Shown here: in pieces, positions 59,791-64,000 of the stretch | Layout: every line of letters starts with the position of its first letter | How positions within the stretch are numbered: the stretch's first letter is position 1 | From: Bradyrhizobium sp. 200 | GTDB taxonomy: Bacteria > Pseudomonadota > Alphaproteobacteria > Rhizobiales > Xanthobacteraceae | Assembly (NCBI RefSeq): GCF_023100945.1 | Contig: NZ_CP064689.1 | Coordinates: 7,794,001-7,858,000 of the forward strand | Reading direction: 5' to 3' | Length of the DNA stretch: 64,000 bases | Made by a program: the position numbers and the translations under genes | Notes under the pieces: model-generated | Databases searched by the model: none | What the model saw: the letters and a program-made list of their open reading frames with translations, nothing else | Told to the model about the DNA's origin: nothing

Positions 59791-60825
59791 ATGCACACTT
59801 CGAAAGCGGTTCCAGCGCAGGCTCTTGTCGGGCATAACCTTTCGCTGCCCACGGGTTCGACTGTCAAATTGTCTACAACAGACCTCAACAACTTGATGCA
59901 GGCACTCGACATCGATGTCATCGCGCTGACTGAGCTTCTGGTGCCGCACGGTCATCGAGTCGAAATGGGAATGATTGACGCACCCGGGATCCACTACAAC
60001 TTGAGTGGCGTGGGACGCATATCGATCAACGGCGGACCAAAGATGCCGCTGAGCCCTCATTTGCTCATCATCGTGCCGCCAAACACTCCGTTCGCGATCG
60101 AGGTTGACGGTGGAAGTGACCCACTGAAGCTCATTTCGAAGGACTGCTGGACTCGTCAAGACGGCATCCTCCGCGTCGCAGTGCCGAACGAGCAACCCGA
60201 AATCGTTCAGATATGCGGCTTTTTTAACGCATCCTTTGGTCAGTCTGTGAGGCTGTTCGGAGAACTCCGCGAACCGGTGATCGAGCAGTTCGAGCCAGCG
60301 GACAAGATCGATCTGAAGCTTCGCGAGGCTATGGAGGAGCTGTTACAGCAAGAGATCGGCGTTGGAGCCATGACAGCGTCTCTGCTCAAGCAAGTCATTG
60401 TCTCATTGGTGCGACGGTCCCTCAGGTCATCCCAGCCGTGGACTGAGCGATTCTCGATACTTGCCGACAGGCAGGTCACCCGTGCTTTTGCAGATATGGT
60501 GGCGCGGCCAGGAGCCGCCCATTCAGTTCAAAGCTTGGCGCACAGTGCAGGATTGAGTCGTTCGGCATTCATGGCGCGATTCTCGGACATCTTTGGACGA
60601 TCCCCGATGGTCATCTTGCGAGACTTGAGAATGCGCCAGGCTGCGATCGATTTGACGACAACGACGATGTCGATCGACGTCGTTGCTCATAATGCGGGGT
60701 ACGAGAGCCGTTCAAGTTTTGTGCGAGCTTTTCGAAAGGCGTACGATCGAGATCCGAGCGACTATCGCCGGACAACCAAGGAGGGCAAGGCCCGGAAGGG
60801 TAAGCACCCTAAACGGAGTGTCTGA
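59791..60825 (+). CDS. AraC-family regulator with cupin-like domain
   Basis: A 344-residue protein. The N-terminal cupin-type ligand domain spans about residues 30-190 (GIHYNLSGVGRISINGGPKM; SPHLLIIVPPNTPFAIEVDG). The C-terminal AraC DNA-binding domain has SVQSLAHSAGLSRSAFMARF, LRDLRMRQAAIDLTTTTMSI and VVAHNAGYESRSSFVRAFRK. It probably controls the adjacent oxidation module. The gene converges with the DUF3095 gene, overlapping by 17 bases. Confidence 0.85.
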   Translation: MHTSKAVPAQALVGHNLSLPTGSTVKLSTTDLNNLMQALDIDVIALTELLVPHGHRVEMGMIDAPGIHYNLSGVGRISINGGPKMPLSPHLLIIVPPNTPFAIEVDGGSDPLKLISKDCWTRQDGILRVAVPNEQPEIVQICGFFNASFGQSVRLFGELREPVIEQFEPADKIDLKLREAMEELLQQEIGVGAMTASLLKQVIVSLVRRSLRSSQPWTERFSILADRQVTRAFADMVARPGAAHSVQSLAHSAGLSRSAFMARFSDIFGRSPMVILRDLRMRQAAIDLTTTTMSIDVVAHNAGYESRSSFVRAFRKAYDRDPSDYRRTTKEGKARKGKHPKRSV

Positions 60826-62077
60826 TGGGTCGGACGTGCGCAGCCAAAGCACGAGCTCCTTGTATACCGAGGCTGCTTGCAACATTTCGCTTCAAGTTAG
60901 CCGCAGCGTAGGCGTAACCGCCGGAAGCACCATCAACGAAGTGCACGTGATTCGCTTGCGTGGGTGATGGCACAAAGCACGTAAGATTTGCGGCCAACTG
61001 TCGATGCGTTCCAAAAAAGCATGCGCCTCGTCGCTGAGCCTCTTCCAGGCGTGCGTCTATGATGTCGGCGAGTTCAGATGAGCAGTCCACTGTCATACGT
61101 AGGCCGTCATCGAATTTTCGGTAGTCCGTATTCTCCACAAGCTCTTGCCGGAACCGATCTTCATGAAAGCCGCCAATAGGAATTCCCCGTAGGGTGCCCG
61201 CCCGCGCCAGAATGACGCGCGAGCCCTTCGCAGCCCAAGCCGCAAAGGGCATCTTGCGGCTGCCTTTCTTGATGGCACGATCAAGATGGTCGCCGGTCCA
61301 TGGAGGGAGCGGGCCTTCGGCAGGCAATGGATGTAGGTCCGGCTGATGTGAACGGAGCGTCCGCAGGAGTTCCTGAATGAGTTCAACGAACGAAGTCGGA
61401 TCATCGCGCGGAACGACGATAAGAGACAAGATGACGCCGTGCTTGGTACTGATCGGCGCAAACCGGCACGAAAGACCGGTGAGGTCCGCTGTTACTCCCA
61501 TGGGCGCGCGCGGGACGGTGTAGCCGCCTTGCTTGAGTTTGCGCTCTGCCCAGGCAAGCCCTCCGCCAGTAAACATCGCGTAGGTGACATTCGAAGAGGG
61601 CGCGAAGCGGGCTACCAAAACGTCCAAGTGCTGAGCGCGAATGTCCGCGATAGGAATGACTGCAATGCGCAACGTGAGGCCCAATGCGTCTTCAGCCCAA
61701 GCGGCGGTTTTTGCCAACGTATCCTTAATGATGGACGAATAGGCGCTGGGCGCGGCGAAGCTCGCGCCATCTCCTCCGAACGTGGACGGAAACTGTAGGT
61801 CGGGTAGTGCATTGCTGACGGCAGCAAGAACCGCTGCACCGGCCGTATTCACCTCGCGGTACCGTCCCTGTTCAATAGCTTCGGTCGAACGGCTGACGTC
61901 CGTAACGGCGATGATCCAGTCGTTAGGTAGAGGGCGATACCGATCTCGCCGCACTACGTCGTCAAAAGAGTCGAAGGGTACAAGCGCCCGATAGAAGCGG
62001 TCGTCTTCGGCCTCTTGGTCAACCTTTGTCGGGAAAAGACCGACTTCGAAGGCTGGCTCTGATCCATCCACTATCAT
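60809..62077 (-). CDS. DUF3095 family protein (nucleotidyl-cyclase-like)
   Basis: A 422-residue DUF3095 protein. Key segments: DSFDDVVRRDRYRPLPNDWI, AVTDVSRSTEAIEQGRYREV (like the first metal-binding strand of class III cyclases), FPSTFGGDGASFAAPSAYSS (GGDG loop like GGDEF) and YAMFTGGGLAWAERKLKQGG. The family is thought to be related to adenylate/diguanylate cyclases; the product is unknown. ATG 62077 has a GAGAG site; an upstream ATG at 62170 is possible. No clear partner is adjacent. Confidence 0.75.
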   Translation of the reverse strand: MIVDGSEPAFEVGLFPTKVDQEAEDDRFYRALVPFDSFDDVVRRDRYRPLPNDWIIAVTDVSRSTEAIEQGRYREVNTAGAAVLAAVSNALPDLQFPSTFGGDGASFAAPSAYSSIIKDTLAKTAAWAEDALGLTLRIAVIPIADIRAQHLDVLVARFAPSSNVTYAMFTGGGLAWAERKLKQGGYTVPRAPMGVTADLTGLSCRFAPISTKHGVILSLIVVPRDDPTSFVELIQELLRTLRSHQPDLHPLPAEGPLPPWTGDHLDRAIKKGSRKMPFAAWAAKGSRVILARAGTLRGIPIGGFHEDRFRQELVENTDYRKFDDGLRMTVDCSSELADIIDARLEEAQRRGACFFGTHRQLAANLTCFVPSPTQANHVHFVDGASGGYAYAAANLKRNVASSLGIQGARALAAHVRPIRHSV

Positions 62078-62170
62078 TTGCACTCTCTTCAGTCGTCCCC
62101 GGAGTTCAGCGTGGGGCCAATACCTCAGCGACACACACGCATCGAGCATGACGTAGCTCGCACCACTCAT

Positions 62171-62641
62171 CGGCGCTGTGCCACCGCGCCTATATCACTA
62201 TGCGCTTCCACTCAAATAGCCCATCCCGACGGACGACTGGACGCACAATTCGGATTCGTGGCTAGCACGGCGGCGCTACGGCGGACTGTGGAAGCAGTAA
62301 CCCGAAGCGCTGGAAGGTGAACATGCGCCTCAATACCGAGGAAGAAATCAGGCGGGTGGATAGCGAATGCCATGACTCGATCGTCACACGAGATCCTTGA
62401 TGACACCGTCCACCCTTCAGCGTTCCTCGACTTGAGCGGTTTTGCTCCACGAGCTTCCCTGGGCACTCCAATTGACTCCTTCACGGCGCTAAGGAGCGGC
62501 GGCCACCAAATGCCAATCCAAGCGAACGAATCTAACGTCGAAGCCCAAGAGGGTTAACGTCTCCTCGCCTTGAAGCACGGGGATTTTTTGCGGGGAGCGT
62601 AGGCAGTCACCCGAGGTTCGCGGTTGGGCGTGCGCTCGGGG
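62171..62641. other. Intergenic region without a clear gene
   Basis: About 470 bp between the DUF3095 and Dps genes. Frames of 60-90 codons exist on both strands, but none shows family sequence, good ribosome sites or domain features. A decayed gene is possible. Confidence 0.4.
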
Positions 62642-63157
62642 TTAAGCTCTCCTGGTCGTCTCGAACAAGAACCATGTGCGACGTTCCGCCTCGTCGATCC
62701 AGTTTTCGATCAGGCTGGCCGTGGCGACATCGCCATGCTCGTCGCAGACATTGTGGGTCTGCCGCATGCGCTGGGTGAGCGCCAAGTTATCTTCCTTCAG
62801 CTCGGCCAGCATGCCTTCGGGCGTGACGAAATCCGCATCATTGTCCTCGATATGCTTCACTCTGGCGATGTGGCCGATCGAGCGGATCGTTGTGCCGCCG
62901 ATCTTGCGGGCTCTTTCGGCGATTTCGTCCGTCATCGCGAAGATCTGCGCGGCCTGCTCGTCGAGAAGGAGGTGATAATCCCGGAAATGCGGGCCTGATA
63001 TGTGCCAATGGAAGTTCTTGGTCTTGACATAAAGCGCGAACACGTCTGCCAGAAGCGCAGTGAGGGCGACCGAAATATCCTTGGTGGCATTGGAGCCGAG
63101 ATTGCTCAGCGTGTCGAGCGGCGCCTCGCGGCGCTTTCTCGCGTCTTCTATACTCAT
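62642..63157 (-). CDS. dps: Dps-family DNA-protection/ferritin-like protein
   Basis: A 171-residue Dps protein: LSNLGSNATKDISVALTALL, YVKTKNFHWHISGPHFRDYH (ferroxidase His/Asp: K-N-F-H-W-H and H-F-R-D), LLLDEQAAQIFAMTDEIAER and a C-terminal ASLIENWIDEAERRTWFLFE. These 12-mers store iron and protect DNA from oxidants. ATG 63157 has a GGAGAG site and starts the family sequence. Oxidative chemistry by the flanking enzymes may explain its presence, which is only a guess. Confidence 0.87.
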   Translation of the reverse strand: MSIEDARKRREAPLDTLSNLGSNATKDISVALTALLADVFALYVKTKNFHWHISGPHFRDYHLLLDEQAAQIFAMTDEIAERARKIGGTTIRSIGHIARVKHIEDNDADFVTPEGMLAELKEDNLALTQRMRQTHNVCDEHGDVATASLIENWIDEAERRTWFLFETTRRA

Positions 63158-63374
63158 TTTGGTCTCTCCTTCAGGGTTGATGCAGTCTTGCTGTTCGCCG
63201 GGGGATGGCTCTGAACAAGCAATTTTGCGAAACTGTTCACGGCAGTGCGTCACGATCAGGAACACCCCGCCGGCCTAGTCCTTCTGACAAGAGTATAGAC
63301 ACCTCGCGCGCCGCCCCGGCGGGCGTGGGCGGGAGACCGCGGCCATCGCTGTCGCCAGCTTGCGCCAGAGCTCC

Positions 63375-64000
63375 CTAGGTCAGCTTCAGATCCTCGACCA
63401 GCATCGCCGTGGCGTGGCGCGCAAGCGCCTGGGTCGGGGCGTTGGTATTGCCGCTGGTGATGTTCGGCATGATCGAGGCGTCGATCACCCGGAGGCCGTC
63501 GACCCCACGGACCATGAGCCTTGCGTCGACCACCGCTCGCGCATCCTGGCCCATCCGGCACGTTCCGACCGGGTGCCACATCGTTGTCACGACACGCTTC
63601 ACCCATTCGCCGATCTCCGCATCCGACCGGATATGCGGGCCGGGATCCATCTCTTCCTCGATCACCGACGCCAATGACTCCTGGGCCATAACTTCGCGGA
63701 TCGCACGCACCGATTCCACCGCGGCCATCAAGTCTTCCTCCTCGCCCATGAAGTTCGGGTTGATGAGGGGCATCGACGTTGGGTCGCTGTCGGCCAGCCG
63801 CACCCAGCCACGGCTCTTGGGCTGAAGCACCACGAGTTCGAAGGTGACGCCCGAGCGGTCGCCCGCCGGGCCGAGTTGCTCGTTCAAGATGATAGGAGCG
63901 TGATAGCATTGGATCGTGGGTTCGGCGGCAAAGTCCGACGGATTCCAGTGGGTAACCGTCTCGATGCCGTTGCCCGACGCCGGGCCATCCTTGGTGACGA
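63375..64000 (-). CDS. GMC oxidoreductase, copy 2 (partial, cut by right edge)
   Basis: The minus frame is open from 64000 to the stop at 63375 (208 codons). It reads VTKDGPASGNGIETVTHWNP at the edge, FELVVLQPKSRGWVRLADSD, TTMWHPVGTCRMGQDARAVV with the catalytic His, and NTNAPTQALARHATAMLVED. It is about 85% like the C-terminal half of the protein at 53240. The two GMC genes belong to the duplicated oxidation modules. The N-terminal FAD domain lies outside the window. Confidence 0.86.
   Translation of the reverse strand, partial: VTKDGPASGNGIETVTHWNPSDFAAEPTIQCYHAPIILNEQLGPAGDRSGVTFELVVLQPKSRGWVRLADSDPTSMPLINPNFMGEEEDLMAAVESVRAIREVMAQESLASVIEEEMDPGPHIRSDAEIGEWVKRVVTTMWHPVGTCRMGQDARAVVDARLMVRGVDGLRVIDASIMPNITSGNTNAPTQALARHATAMLVEDLKLT

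Noticed and set aside
63256..63909. Frameshift in the second GMC gene
   Set aside because: The frame ending at 63375 stays open to the window edge and matches copy 1 throughout; the alternative frame is a shadow.
1..64000. CRISPR array
   Set aside because: No regularly spaced direct repeats with unique spacers were seen; the short repeats found are iterons or hairpin units.

Overview
The window looks like chromosomal accessory DNA of a Bradyrhizobium-type alphaproteobacterium (Nitrobacteraceae). It has high GC, an ICE backbone of the rhizobial symbiosis-island type, and genes that read as Bradyrhizobium-like. This assignment comes from gene content and gene order only. No rRNA or intact tRNA is present.

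1-25 kb: backbone of an integrative and conjugative element, read mostly on the minus strand. From high to low coordinates it carries an ArdC-type antirestriction protein, a ParB-like protein, a 1444-residue strawberry-notch-type helicase/methylase, a Toprim protein, DUF2493, a membrane protein, DUF736, a divergent qseC/qseM-like switch, an fseA-like activator split by a probable +1 ribosomal frameshift, an rdfS-like excisionase, RepA with iterons, DUF2840, a TraF-type S26 peptidase, and a lytic transglycosylase that runs off the left edge. Recurrent structured or homologous leader sequences sit upstream of several of these genes. A block with a large serine recombinase and an NHEJ cassette (Ku, LigD-type ligase, plus Nudix, phosphoesterase and a TolA-like protein) lies between two ~190 bp direct repeats at 16.8 and 25.0 kb.

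25.2-44.1 kb: a probable defence island. It starts inside a broken SRAP (YedK/HMCES-type) gene and ends near a truncated tyrosine integrase and a degenerate 3' piece of tRNA-Glu. It holds a 733-residue PD-(D/E)XK protein, a dGTPase, an uncharacterised QueC-centred operon (OGG-like glycosylase, Gly-rich small protein, PfkB/nucleoside deoxyribosyltransferase fusion, QueC-like enzyme, SagB-like nitroreductase), a convergent PEP-synthase-like gene coupled to a 43-codon Gly/Ala-rich peptide, an XRE regulator with an operator-like palindrome, a Mrr-like nuclease, an ADP-ribosyltransferase-like protein, an MmeI-type restriction-modification fusion, and a HipA-like kinase with a partner gene. The QueC-centred cluster is the best candidate for an undescribed system. 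It shares parts with type IV CBASS (QueC, OGG) and Qat (QueC with a Gly-rich partner) but has no visible nucleotide cyclase, TGT, AAA ATPase or TatD nuclease.

44.1-49.8 kb: a tightly coupled terephthalate-type catabolic operon (IclR regulator; Rieske oxygenase alpha and beta; PdxA-family dehydrogenase; ferredoxin reductase; tripartite-tricarboxylate binding protein). The dehydrogenase frame is broken.

49.8-64 kb: two diverged copies of an oxidation module (isoquinoline 1-oxidoreductase-like 2Fe-2S and molybdopterin subunits plus a GMC oxidoreductase). Copy 1 has a one-base deletion in the large subunit. Copy 2 is intact and carries an MFS transporter. An AraC regulator, a DUF3095 cyclase-like protein and a Dps protein follow. 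The second GMC gene is cut by the right edge.
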